A DNA stretch of 47,402 nucleotides from Phaeoceros laevis (Eukaryota; Anthocerotophyta; Anthocerotopsida; Notothyladales). The stretch's first letter is position 1; each line of letters begins with the position of its first letter. The translations under genes were made by a program, and so were the position numbers. Below are positions 1 to 10,587 of this stretch, piece after piece. Location of the stretch: NCBI GenBank assembly GCA_049999765.1, contig JBNGIQ010009264.1, positions 1-47,402 of the forward strand, given 5' to 3'. Below the pieces are notes generated by a model. That model ran no database searches. It was not told the origin of the DNA and saw only the letters and a list, made by a program, of their open reading frames with translations.

Positions 1-78
1 AACTAGTACCCTAAGAATACTCCAACCAAATTTTAAGAGACATAATTTCACAGTTTTGAGTTTCAGTGACAGAAAGAC

Positions 79-1611
79 CTTTTCGACAAAAGGACGATCT
101 AGGTAGTCTGGTCCTCCAATACTCAGGTTCAGAACATTCATTGCCATCGCAATTGCATAATTAAAAGCATCTAAGAACCATGATGTATATGACACCTGCA
201 CAACCCATGAAGGGACACCAAAATGCTTAGATGGCCATATTCTGAACCACGCCCAAATTACACATGATATTCTCTTCCAAACCTGTTCATCAGTGAAGAC
301 CCGAAATGCATAAATCTCCACATCTGGGGCAAATCCCAAACACTGTGGATCTTGGCTGGATATCACGCCTGCTACGAATGTTCCATGCCCAAGGTTGTCA
401 TTCAGGTTACCATCATTTGTCCAGTCAGTTCTCTCCTGGTAAACAGTTGCAAGCAGTGAGATTCGTGTCATAGTTTAACATTGGGCCATAGGAACCGCAA
501 AGTGGCAAGCAGATCATTTTCAAATATTGAAAGGGCACAGAATTGCTGATTCCCTACCATGATGTTGCGAAAATGTGGATGGTCTGCACGCACACCAGTG
601 TCAAACACTGCCATCTTCACTTTCGCACCAGTATAGCCCATTGCCCATAGCTTTTCAGCTCCAAATATGGATGTAAGCTTCGATTTCTGCTCAACAAAAA
701 AGGAATCCATCCAACTCCCTTAAGACGAGAAGAAAATCGTAGCGAGCAGATCCTGGCCATAATCTAAGCGGCATTTCAAGGCTCTGTGACCTAGCGAATT
801 GTGTCCCTTGTTTTAGCTCTAAAATAGAATGTTTCTGTACCTGCGACAGAAGCTGTCGAGAACGATGAACACTGGAAATGTTGCCCCCTTCCATTTCCAG
901 GTGATCATCAAATGACATGTGGGTACTGTAACGCCCTGAAAGCTGTCCTTCACCATCAGTAAGGACTTGCCTTCGGTGGAGAGAAACATCATCTGGTTCA
1001 CCAGAAACAGTCTCACTAGCAAGGCTTCGTGTGAACTGCATCTGAGGGCAGACATCCTTAACAAAATCTGCGTTGGCAAGCTGATGCAGGATTTTCACTT
1101 TCTTGTCTTCGTTCATCCTAAGGAGGCCAAAATCTGTAGGAAGGACTGCGGCTGGGTTGACACGGGTAACCCACTGCCAACCATACTCATCCAGAAAACC
1201 TTTCAACCGCTCCTCATGCTCAGAAGCATGCTTGAATTCTCTGAATCTCACTATAAATTCGTCACCAACCTCGCCCACAACCCTGATGGGCCCAAATTCA
1301 AGGTTCTCTTGCTCAGATGATTCACCAGCACCGGCACCGGCACTCCAGGTGCTGGCAGCAACAACGGGGCACACTCCAAGAGCACTCGAGTTTGAAAAGC
1401 CGAAGCCATCCGACAACGAGCTGTCGAAGCCTGGTAGTAGAGGACCTCCTTCAAACTCGGCCTCTCCTCCTTCAGAGCAAGTAGTTTGAGGACGATGGCC
1501 CCGTGTCCAGAATTCTGTAAATCCTCCAGCACTTGTGTTGTTCTCTGCTAAGAGAAAAAGCAGGAGCAGCACCGCCCTCAGGAGTAACGCTTGCTCTGCC
1601 CCTAATCTCAT
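79..1611 (-). CDS. S1P: Site-1 protease (subtilisin-like, SKI-1/S1P), 5' part of gene
   Basis: Family knowledge: S1P is the Golgi/ER-lumenal serine protease that cuts membrane-bound transcription factors such as bZIP17/28. Exons read on the minus strand are 1611-841, 686-558, 435-283 and 195-79, all joined in phase 0, giving the first 390 residues. The ATG at 1611 opens a hydrophobic signal peptide ([14 protein letters not shown]). The catalytic Asp lies in [12 protein letters not shown] (about residue 286) and the catalytic His in [11 protein letters not shown] (about 317). [11 protein letters not shown] follows. The catalytic Ser lies beyond base 1, so the gene is incomplete only because of the window edge. 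The motifs RRQVL and RSRQLL just before the protease domain resemble R-x-x-L self-processing sites (inference). It is divergent from NUP50. Confidence 0.9.
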
Positions 1612-2371
1612 TTTCTGAACTAGCTCCGCTTGCAAGCTGCTGCATCCTGGAATTTAACACCTCCTCCCTGGACAGAACCTTCTCAGGTCACCAAATTCAT
1701 CTCCGTGCTCTACTGTATGGCTCGCTGTGCAGAATTACTACAGCTTAAGATTCCAAAATCCCAAATCAAATCCAAACTCATTTTAGAAATTGAGCTCACT
1801 TCTGTAGTGCTGGTGACCTGATTCACAAGAAATCTTCTCCGAGCCAGTCGAACTCGCAAGAACGCTCAACATCGCAGAGAGCACGATATAGAAGCTACCA
1901 TACCCAAAGGGATCGGGGCCACCTCGCCCAGAACGTTTAGACAAAAACACTCTGGTCCCATGAGTCGGCAATGGCGGCAATGGCCAGACGGGAAGGCATT
2001 ACCACCCTAATTCTCCCAATCATACGTCCGTCGTCAGTTGATAATGCAACCACCAGTAGGAAGCTGCTATTTCTCCACACCCGGGTGCTGTTATCAGGCA
2101 GCTGCACTGCGACTACGATGGCCTAAAATTCTTACACTGCATCGCTCGACACCCCTTCACAGTTCACTCAGTTCAATCGGCTCCAGGACAACGGAGCCCA
2201 TTCCAGCTGAGGGTGAGGCTGCACCGGATCAGTCTCACGGGCTTCAGGACCTTTCCTGTGCTTGAAAAAGAATCACGCCAGTAAAACCAGACAGGAAAAC
2301 ACCGTATTCGTCCGCGGGCGAAGGCTTGCTACCCTCGCGCTCCCAGCGGTTGCCGCACTCCTTGATCAGCA
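1612..2371. promoter_or_regulatory. Shared 5' region between S1P (-) and NUP50 (+)
   Basis: These 760 bp between the two start codons hold both 5' UTRs and promoters. I see no convincing coding exon, and the small open frames here overlap one another on both strands. I could not place a TATA box or a transcription start. Confidence 0.5.
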
Positions 2372-4388
2372 ATGGCAGGCGAGAAACGTAAAGGGGAGGA
2401 GGTTGTTGTTGCTCGCCTCCCTAGCAAGAACTCCAAGGGGCAGCTTGAACAGAGGGCCTCCTGGTGCTTAAGCTACGTAAGGGCTCTTAACACGCAGTTC
2501 GCTGCCTGGGTGGAGCAGCAGAGGAGGGAGCACCCCGACGAGCTGTGGGAGGGAGGACTGGAAGACTACTTGAAGCATGCGACCAAACTTGTGGTGCGTG
2601 GGGTGCTGAATTTGTACACCTGAATGCAGAAACATGCAGAGATTGGATCTTGATGTCGTCAGACTGGGAATGCAGACAGACTACAAGGATGTGGTAGATT
2701 GGTTGAAGAGCAAAGCACAGGCACAGCCTCCTATCCACGAGTCTGCACGCCGTGCTGCCGCGGACACCCCAGTGGTGTTGGCCACTACGCAGGCCTCTGA
2801 AGGGCCATTTGCATCTACAGAATTGGCATTCAGCACTGATGGTAGTACTCTTGGGAGCTTCGCCGCAACCACAGCAGCTTGTGAGGAACAAATGTTTGTG
2901 CATCCTGCGACTGCTACATTGTTGTGGAGGTCTGGGTAGTGCGCTCACGGAGCTGTTTGTGGACGCAGCTGGCTGGATGACTACGCCCCCCTCAATCCCC
3001 GGGAGTCGAAGTGGCTCAGGTAACATGAGTGGCTGCATTGAGCATGCACATTTTTCTTCTTGACGTGAATAGTCATGTCTAGTTCGTGGCTGTAGAATGG
3101 GTGCTGCCGATGCTTTTCGGTTATGTAATTGTCTGTAACGCAGACCCCAGCAAAGGCGCGAGTTCTCCTACAGGAATGGCTGCAGTGGCACGAGGAGGGT
3201 CTGTAGCTGCCTTTCGGTCCCCGTTCCCTGTTCCTTCTGCTGCTGTCATGCCCTTGCACAGTGAGGCTGACAAGAAAGACGCTGGAGCTGGTGAGCACTT
3301 GTCAGACTGTCGGCTGCTTGAAACCTTGAATGTAGGGTTTATACGGCCTTGCTCCCGTTGTCCGCAACTGCAGATCCGGGCAGAGCAAGCAGCTGTTCCA
3401 CAGATTTTGTTCCAGGGTCAACTTTCCCTCAAGGAGGATTTGGCTTCGCGGCTGTGAGGTCCCCCATGCCTCTACCCAACTTTGCCACAAGGCCGGCAAG
3501 CATCGACACTGAGAAGGATGGGCAAGGAAGTGGTGACCAAGGTTCTGTCGTTTGCCTTCACTTTGGCTGATTATTTAATTTGGCTGTTGTGTCGAAGCTT
3601 GTGCATATGATACTTCTTTGCTAGCTCTATCGCTCTTATTGCTTGTGCGACTGCGTTACAGAGGATGATAAGCAGGAACCCCCAAGTCCATCCTTCAAAA
3701 GCACAGAGGAAAAAGGCATCCAAACGGTGTATCAATCTCGAGCGAAGTTGTACTTCCAGGTATCTTAGCTACAGGTCAACTATGGGTTACTTTTTCCCTC
3801 GCATCGGTTGAGCTGTAATGTTTTGTTACTCTCAGGAATTCATCGGTGAAGGAACTCTCAAAACCTGGAAGGATTTAGGGAGTGGGCAGGTCATCTTAAA
3901 GTGCAAAGAGAATGCCCCAAAGGGGTCAAAGGAAGCAAAGCCTACCATTGTCTTCCGTAACGAGGTGCTTAATGCAATGCTTGTTTTCTTTGTTGTTTTG
4001 CTCTTGCCTTGCGTATGTCAGGTCGATATAACTTTGGCTCTTCCAGGTGGGGAAGATTCTCCTCAATGCACTCTNNNNNNNNNNCAGGTGGGGAAGATTC
4101 TCCTCAATGCACTCTTGTACACGGGGATGAAGGTGAATCCAGTAAAGAGAGACTTAACCCTTGTGCTAACAGTTGCAGTAAGTATCTGAATGCCCTCCTT
4201 CCTTCCTACTAAATTGTGTACTTTTATCGATTGGGAACGCCAATGCATGGTTCTTTTGGTTGCAGAGCCCTGCTGGAAACGGACAGACAGCAGTAGAGGC
4301 CAAAAGCCAGGCCTGTCTGCTCAGACTACCTAAAGAAGATGATGCCAATGCCTTCGCGGATGCCCTCCGAATTCATTGTCCAGTGTAA
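2372..4388 (+). CDS. NUP50: NUP50-like nucleoporin with C-terminal Ran-binding domain
   Basis: Eight exons splice in frame: 2372-2593, 2676-2880, 3144-3290, 3374-3541, 3662-3759, 3836-3964, 4088-4177 and 4266-4388, giving 393 residues. The N-terminus is basic (MAGEKRKGEE). A conserved block follows with YVRALNTQFAAWV, HPDELWEGGLEDYL and YKDVVDWLKS, which I associate with plant NUP50 proteins. The middle is low in complexity and has a GGFGF motif. The C-terminus is a RanBP1-type domain (GEGTLKTWKDLGSGQV, GKILLNALLYTGMKV, then an acidic helix ending FADALRIH). NUP50 acts at the nuclear basket and helps importin-alpha release cargo. A 10-N gap with a duplicated flank sits just before exon 7 and does not disturb it. 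The start has no competing upstream in-frame ATG that I saw. Confidence 0.85.
4044..4115. other. 10-N assembly gap (4075-4084) flanked by an exact 31-bp repeat
   Basis: Bases 4044-4074 and 4085-4115 are identical and flank ten Ns. Each copy begins with the splice acceptor CAG and the first bases of NUP50 exon 7. The simplest reading is two overlapping contig ends that were not merged, so the left copy is not a real duplicated exon start. Collapsing it would shrink the intron from 123 to 82 bp. Confidence 0.85.
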
Positions 4389-4779
4389 AAAAGCTTGGAC
4401 AGAGTAAGGGGGCTGCGCGATGTTGTTACAGGCACTTTATGTTCCAGGCCGCATCGTGTCTTTGTGATCCAGGACAATTGCTTCCGCACTGAAGATTTTG
4501 TGCTCCAGAGCATTAGGCTATGGGATGGCCCATACGTAAGGCCCAAAGGATTGGGACAGATCAGAAAAGCTATTTAAAGTCTTCCACAACGTTAGGGTGG
4601 GGACATCTACGACGTAAAAATGGCAACAGGAGTATCCTGTAGCTCTTATGGATGCGCCAGCAGCTGAGACTCCTCAATGCAAGCCGATCCAAAATGGCGA
4701 TGTGTCCGTCGAGAATATGACATCTTCACAAAAGACCATTATGCCAAGTTTGTTGTTGTGCATTGCAAGGAAGCGATTC
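4389..4779. other. Intergenic, convergent 3' ends
   Basis: This stretch holds the 3' UTRs of NUP50 (+) and of the unrecognised minus-strand gene. I see no coding exon or RNA gene. Confidence 0.5.
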
Positions 4780-6914
4780 TCATAGTCTCAGCCTACGTCT
4801 TTTGATTCCTTTGCTTGGGTCTTCTTCAGATTCAGCAACAGACTCCGGAGTCTTGCTGTCGTCCAGCTGAAGAAGTTTTTTGAGTAGCGTTCTTCTTTCA
4901 GCTGCTGCTCCGTCGTACTCCGATTGAAGTTGCTTCAGAGCGTGTTCTTGTTCCCCTAGCTCATGTTTGGAGTAGCCCAAGTATTTGTAGTGCTGCTGCA
5001 GGTCCGTGCACCACCTTTTCCATGAAGGATAGTCTCGTTCAGGATCAGATGGATTCCTTGCAATGACATCATGTAGCTTCTTGTTGCCATCTTCCACACA
5101 GCCCTTCTCCATTTCAATTCTGCCCACTACGAAATAGATGTTGGATTCCAGAAGTTTACACTTGTGCTCAACCATGGACAGAGCCAAGTTTAGGTCCTCC
5201 TTCTCCTGTTCCATTCTACCCATGTCAGAAACGTAGCGGAGAACGTGGCTGTCAAAGTCTCGTAGAGTCTCGTGCATCACGTGGGTTTGCATAAGCCTCC
5301 TTTTAAGATCAGCCCTTAGAGTCTGTAAGTCGACATCGAGAGCATTCTGCATGCTTGGATGCCTTTCAGGACCTGTGGATGGGTAAGGTACTTGACAGCT
5401 TTGGTGGTTGTTGCAATCCTGCATTGCGGAAATGTCACTGTCATCTGGATCTAGTTCAATGACTCCTCTTGAAGCTGGGTGGTATTTTACTTCGTCCTCA
5501 TGATCCAAAACATAATTAGCATCATCGTCATCTTGGTCACTGTCTGCAAGTTGTTTGGAATACTTTCTCCTTTGTGCCTTCTTTGCATTCCTTTCTGATA
5601 TGCGGATATGCTCCGACAGAGCATATTGAGCCCAATTGAACTTCTTGCCCTTGAGCTCCTGAGCAATAAAGGCTCTCCCAAACTTCATACTGACCTTCCC
5701 ATCTATGGTACTCAATTCCCTCTCAAAGACCTTCTCGTACAGCGCTGACATGTTTCTCCTCATACTGGCCTCCATGTCAAGATCAGGATGCAAGGACCCT
5801 TGTACCTTGGTAAAGTACTTCCACAAAACCTTGTCTGGGGTCAGGAGACACAACAACATTTTCTTGTTCAAAAGTATTCCTTCCGTTGAGAGGCCCTTCC
5901 TCTCCCAATATCTAATGTTCCGTTTGTCGACCTTCTCCAGCCTTTGATCCACAGCTTGCACCTCCTTTTTGATGTCCTTTGGGGAAGTCTCAAGCCTCTG
6001 GTCCGTGGTGTAGAAGTTCGTATCCAAGGGGTGGCTTGCTTGGTGGTTGTCATACGCTTGAGGATTTCTCCACGGTGTGCTCATCTGTGCATAAGAGGTT
6101 TGATATTCGCAGTACTGGTTGCCTCTATGTCCCTGCAAATGTAGTTCGGTTAACACCTGCAAAATCTCTCTCTCAACATCAAAACAGCCTCTCAAGAAGC
6201 TGACATGCGTATTTGAGACCTAAAAACTCCAAGGTAAGTCTCATCACTACCTCTGCCACCAGGGCTGTCGTATCCTTGTGATGCTGGAAGCTAGGACCAG
6301 TGTGAATTTGCGGTACTTGTTCAGGCACCCTGTTGTGTGTACACAAGGGTGTGGGACTGGGAAGTGTGTCATCATCACCTGGCTCGGTCTTTCCAATGAG
6401 TAACTTGGGCACATGTCCGCAAACAAGATGTGGTTCAGAGTACTGTTGCATGGTGCCCTCCATGTTATCGCCATCCTTGATTGGTGTTGGAGTCTTCACT
6501 TTCCCTGTCTCCATGTCCTCCTACAAGAAGAAACCCATATATGACTGAAAGCTCGAAACTCTTGTCAATTCTAGCAGCGTAGGAAGGATCAAGATTATGA
6601 TGCAAGTTCATCGGTTGTACCTTCGACATGCTAGGACTTGGGGCCATGCTCGCCTGCAGGGACGAGCCATGGATGCCTTCTTCCAGCTTGCATGTAGTTG
6701 TTGTGTCACTGGCGGAAAGCATATTTGCTTCTTGCTCCACAGTTTGCAATTGTGCTTCTTGCTCCACAGTTTGCAATTGAGTTTGGACGTTTCCTTGGGA
6801 TTGAATACTGCCTTGCTCTCTGTTCTCAGCTGCAGCCTTGCGCCGTTCTAAGAGGAGTGCTAGTTGTTCGGAAGTCATAATTGCCTTCACATCCTCGGGA
6901 AGTTCATATTCCAT
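4780..6914 (-). CDS. Unrecognised three-exon protein with acidic, coiled-coil and basic C-terminal parts
   Basis: I do not recognise this protein. Exons on the minus strand are 6914-6546, 6520-6251 and 6156-4780, all phase 0, giving about 671 residues. A second in-phase acceptor would start exon 3 at 6132 and drop 8 residues. The N-terminus (MEYELPEDVKAIM, then an Arg/Glu-rich helix) contains a 9-residue tandem copy, LQTVEQEAQ/LQTVEQEAN. The middle is basic and helical (FGRAFIAQELKGKKFNWAQ), followed by an acidic stretch DSDQDDDDANY. The C-terminal third is rich in Glu and Lys with heptad-like spacing, consistent with a coiled coil. The protein ends in KGIKRRRLRL, a likely nuclear localisation signal. 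Consistent splice phases and long open exons argue that it is a real gene. A nuclear scaffold-like role is only a guess, and transposon ancestry is not excluded. Confidence 0.6.
6728..6780 (-). repeat. 27-bp in-frame tandem duplication inside exon 1 of the unknown gene
   Basis: Bases 6728-6754 are repeated at 6755-6780, with a difference at the end of the second copy. The period of 27 keeps the frame and yields LQTVEQEA twice. Confidence 0.9.
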
Positions 6915-8110
6915 GGTGGTAAGACTTGGAATGAACTGGGATCAGGCAGCAGCGAGGGAGTGACATGCAACCTACACCACTTCTCTTGCGAGAGTGTATT
7001 CATGCAGCCTTCGTTGTCTGCAACAGGGTCCTCGTGTCTCCAACAGGGACCTCGTGTCGTAGGATCAGCCCCGGGGTGTTCAAGACATGGTCAAGCTGAC
7101 CAGAAAGTACTACAGACTAAGGCTTCACAGCCGTTCCGCACTTAACATTTCAAGAAACTCAGGTGATGTGTCCTTCACACCAAGGTTGCTGATATCATCG
7201 TGTCCACACTTGTGGCCTGAATCATCATCATTTAGATCACTTCAGATACATGCAGTCAACAACAGTGCCATATTAAGCAAGTGGACCACCCTTTGGTTAC
7301 ATGCACCGAACACAATGTTCTTTACATATTGGGATTCAAGCTCGCCCATTCGACGTAAGGACAGTGCCATCTTGGGTTAGATCCTCCAGCTTGTTTCACA
7401 GATTTAGCTGAAGCCAAGCATTTGGACCAGACATTATTCCTTTCCTGTTTGCGCTGCACAGTGTTGCCAATGGAATGTATGAATGAGTCACCCAGGTTGC
7501 CACACAGACCAATTTTGAATAGCGCCTAAGACCTAAGAAGACAACTGGCTGCAACAGGAGAGGGAATTTCATATCTCCTTCCTCTGCTTCCTTCTTGCAG
7601 AACCTTGATTTGAGATGTGAATACTAAATGTTGAAGCGGGTGTTTACTTCAATTCGATGATTCAATAGATACTTTGAGTCATCAGAAGCAGCCATGCCAC
7701 ATTGCCACATGTGTTGAGCGGGTTAGCGTTTCCCTGGGACGATTGCCAAACCAGAGCGGAATTTCGCTATTTGAACTTCTGAGTTCAACAAAAAAGGCTC
7801 TGAGGCTGGATCTAAGAAGGTGGACCCCAGATCCGGCAATAGAGCTCGATCGCACCCCATGAATCAGCACCTCTTTCCAGATCGCGAAATTGCACGAGAC
7901 TGTTACTCGAAAGAGACGGACATTAAGTGGCACGTGCACGATATCCTCGGCTGCAGCAGCAGCGACGGTACCGTGATACTGTTACCAGAGGCTGCGGGAC
8001 AGGGCAATACTCCTCTCTTTCTGCGGACGACTCCTCAGTGGCAGTCAAGTGAAACGAAGTAGCCTGCATGAAGGTGTTGCCGACTTCTCACTTGATCGGC
8101 CCGACGGACA
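6915..8110. promoter_or_regulatory. Divergent 5' region between the unknown gene (-) and the DYW-type PPR gene (+)
   Basis: About 1.2 kb without a supportable gene. It contains a short imperfect direct repeat near 7020-7060 (CAACAGGG.CCTCGTGTC occurs twice). Promoters and 5' UTRs of both neighbours must lie here. Confidence 0.45.
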
Positions 8111-10587
8111 ATGAAAAAGGTCGTGAGTCGAAGCAGGTTGATAGCCTGCCGCTCTTTGGAGAGATGGTGCAGACAATTATCATCACTGCGGGGAGCGGTG
8201 GAGCGACGTAAAACAGATTATCGGGACTTAGCACAGAGCAGAACAAAGGAGGTTTCATCGCTTGATCCTCAATATGCGGGGGTGGGAAGTCAACTACGAC
8301 CAGGCAACCCTGTTGGTGGATATGGAGGCTGGATTGGACCGTGAGAATTCTGCGTGTTTTTTCTTGATTTGAATTCAGCTGTAGTTTGCTGGGGCACCTG
8401 GAGTTCCCAGTTAGCAAGGCTGGTTTTGTTTCTTGACAGACCGGTCCACCTCGCAGGGTTGCGAAGGATGGAAGAAGCTGCAGCAGGCTATTGAAAGAAG
8501 GAGAGCTCAGTGAGGCTGTCAAAGCGTTAGACCTTCTGGTGCAGCAAGGATCAAATGTCTCTACACCTCTCTTTTACCGTCTTCTCAAGAGGTGCATTTC
8601 CCAGAGGGATGTGGTTCTTGGCAGGCGTATTCACGCTCTCATTCGTCATATTGGTTATGAGTCGGATCCATTCTTGGCCAATCACACCATTTGTATGTAT
8701 GCTTCCAATGGGATGTTGGAGGAAGCAACAGAGGTCTTCACCAAGGTTGGTAGGCCAGACATCTATATGTGGGCTTCCATTATTTTGGCGCATGCTCGTC
8801 ATGGACAGGCAGGGCAGGCTATCGAACTGTACAAACAGATGAGGGACTCGACTGTGCAGCCAGACAATCACACATTTGTGGCCGTTCTCAAAGCATGCGC
8901 TGGAGCAGCAGACCTGGCCTTTGGCAAGGAGGTCCATGCAGATATTTTGAGTGCCCTAGCTGAGCCGGATATGTTTGTGCGTAGCTGCCTGGTGGAAATG
9001 TATGCAAAATGTGGAAGCTTGGAGGATGCTCGTAGAGTTTTTGATAGTATGCCAACCAAAAGTGTAGTGACGTGGACGTCCATGATTGCAGGATATGCTC
9101 AGCATGGGCTTGGTGAAGAAGCTCTTACCCTCCATGCCAGTATGCAACAAGAGGGCATCAGTGTAGCTGATGATGTTACACTCTCATGCCTCCTCAAAGC
9201 ATGTGCCAGCGCTAGAGCTTTGCAGCAGGGTAAGCAGCTTCACGCAAAGATTTGGGAAAAAGGCTTTGAAGCTAACGTGGTGCTGGGCAGTTGTCTGGTG
9301 GACATGTATGCAAAATGTGGAAGCTTACTGGACGCGCGTGAAGTGTTTGACAGGTTGCAAACAAGAAATGTAGTTACGTGGAACGCCTTGATAGCAGGGT
9401 ATGCTGAGCATGAGCTGGGTCACGAAGCACTCTCCCTCTATGCAAGAATGCAACAGGAAGGCATCATTGTATCTGACAATGTAACTCTCATATCCCTGCT
9501 TAAAGCATGTGCTGGTGTGGGGGCATTGTACCACGGGAAACAGCTGCATGCTGAGATTCAGGAAAGAGGATTGGAAGCAGATGTGGTTGTTGGCAGCTGC
9601 TTGGTTGATATGTATGCTAAATGTGGGCGTTTAGAGGATGCACGCAAAGTGATGGATACTCTGGCAACCACAAATGTGGTGACATGGACTGCTCTGCTGA
9701 ATGGTTACGCTCAGCATAGTGATGGACGAATGGCCATGCAGTGTTTTGAAGAGATGCAGCAACAAGGTGTAAAGCCAGATAGTGCCACATTCATTTGCCT
9801 TTTGGTGGCATGCAGTCATGAGGGCCTGGTGAATGTTGGCCAGCACTACTTCAAGATGATGGTGGAAGACTATGGCATTGTGCCCACTGTGTCTCACTAT
9901 AATTGCATGGTTGATCTGTTCGGTAGAGCAGGCTGTTTAGATGAGGCAGAGAACTTATTACACAGTATGCCATTTGATAGTGACACCGTGGGGTGGACAT
10001 CTTTGCTGACTGCTTGCAAAAGTTATGGCGATGCAGGGCGTGGACGAAGATGCTTTGACCGTCTTATAGTAATGGAGCCTGAGAATGCAACGCCTTATGT
10101 CCTCTTGGCAAGTATGTATGCTGCTGCTGGCATGTGGAGGGATGCGGAGGAAATAGAGAGTCTCCGGAAGTCTGCCGGTGCTAAGAAGAAGCCTGCAAAG
10201 GCCTGCATCGAACTGAAGAACAAGGTGCATGAATTTACCGTGGGGGAAGAGAGGCTAGGTGTTTCATCAAAATTGAGGAGCATGAGCTCGAGGCTTAAGG
10301 ACGGAGGTCATGCACCGCACACTGAGTTGGTACTTAAGCCAGTGTCTGAGAGAGAAAAGGAAGATTCTCTTTGTGGACATGCAGAGAAACTGGCATTGGC
10401 ATATGGTCTTCTATACACTCCAGATGGGACGCCTTTACTTGTTACCAAGAATCTTAGGATGTGCAATGATTGCCACAGTGCCACCAAGGTTATGTCGATC
10501 CTGGAAAAGCGAGAGATTGTAGTTAGAGATGCACGCCGTGTGCACCGTTTTGCAGATGGTTCTTGTTCATGTGGGGATAAGCATTGA
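8111..10587 (+). CDS. PLS-class PPR protein with DYW-type deaminase domain, KP-like variant (organelle RNA editing factor)
   Basis: Two exons, 8111-8340 and 8457-10587, join in phase to give 786 residues. The large frame has no good ATG of its own: it opens after a TGA at 8434 and would need a TTG start at 8491. Exon 1 supplies an Arg-rich, acid-free start (MKKVVSRSRLIACRSLERWC) typical of a mitochondrial presequence. PPR repeats of the P-L-S type follow (VTWTSMIAGYAQHG, LLKACA, DMYAKCGSL). The end carries E-type motifs and a DYW-like cytidine-deaminase domain: HAE at 718-720, CNDC at 746-749, and a second zinc site H773, C780, C782. Two deviations stand out. The usual PG box reads KKKPAKACIEL (about 651-663), and the last three residues are DKH instead of DYW. 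Both fit the DYW:KP group linked to U-to-C editing. The target transcript cannot be read from the sequence. Confidence 0.85.
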
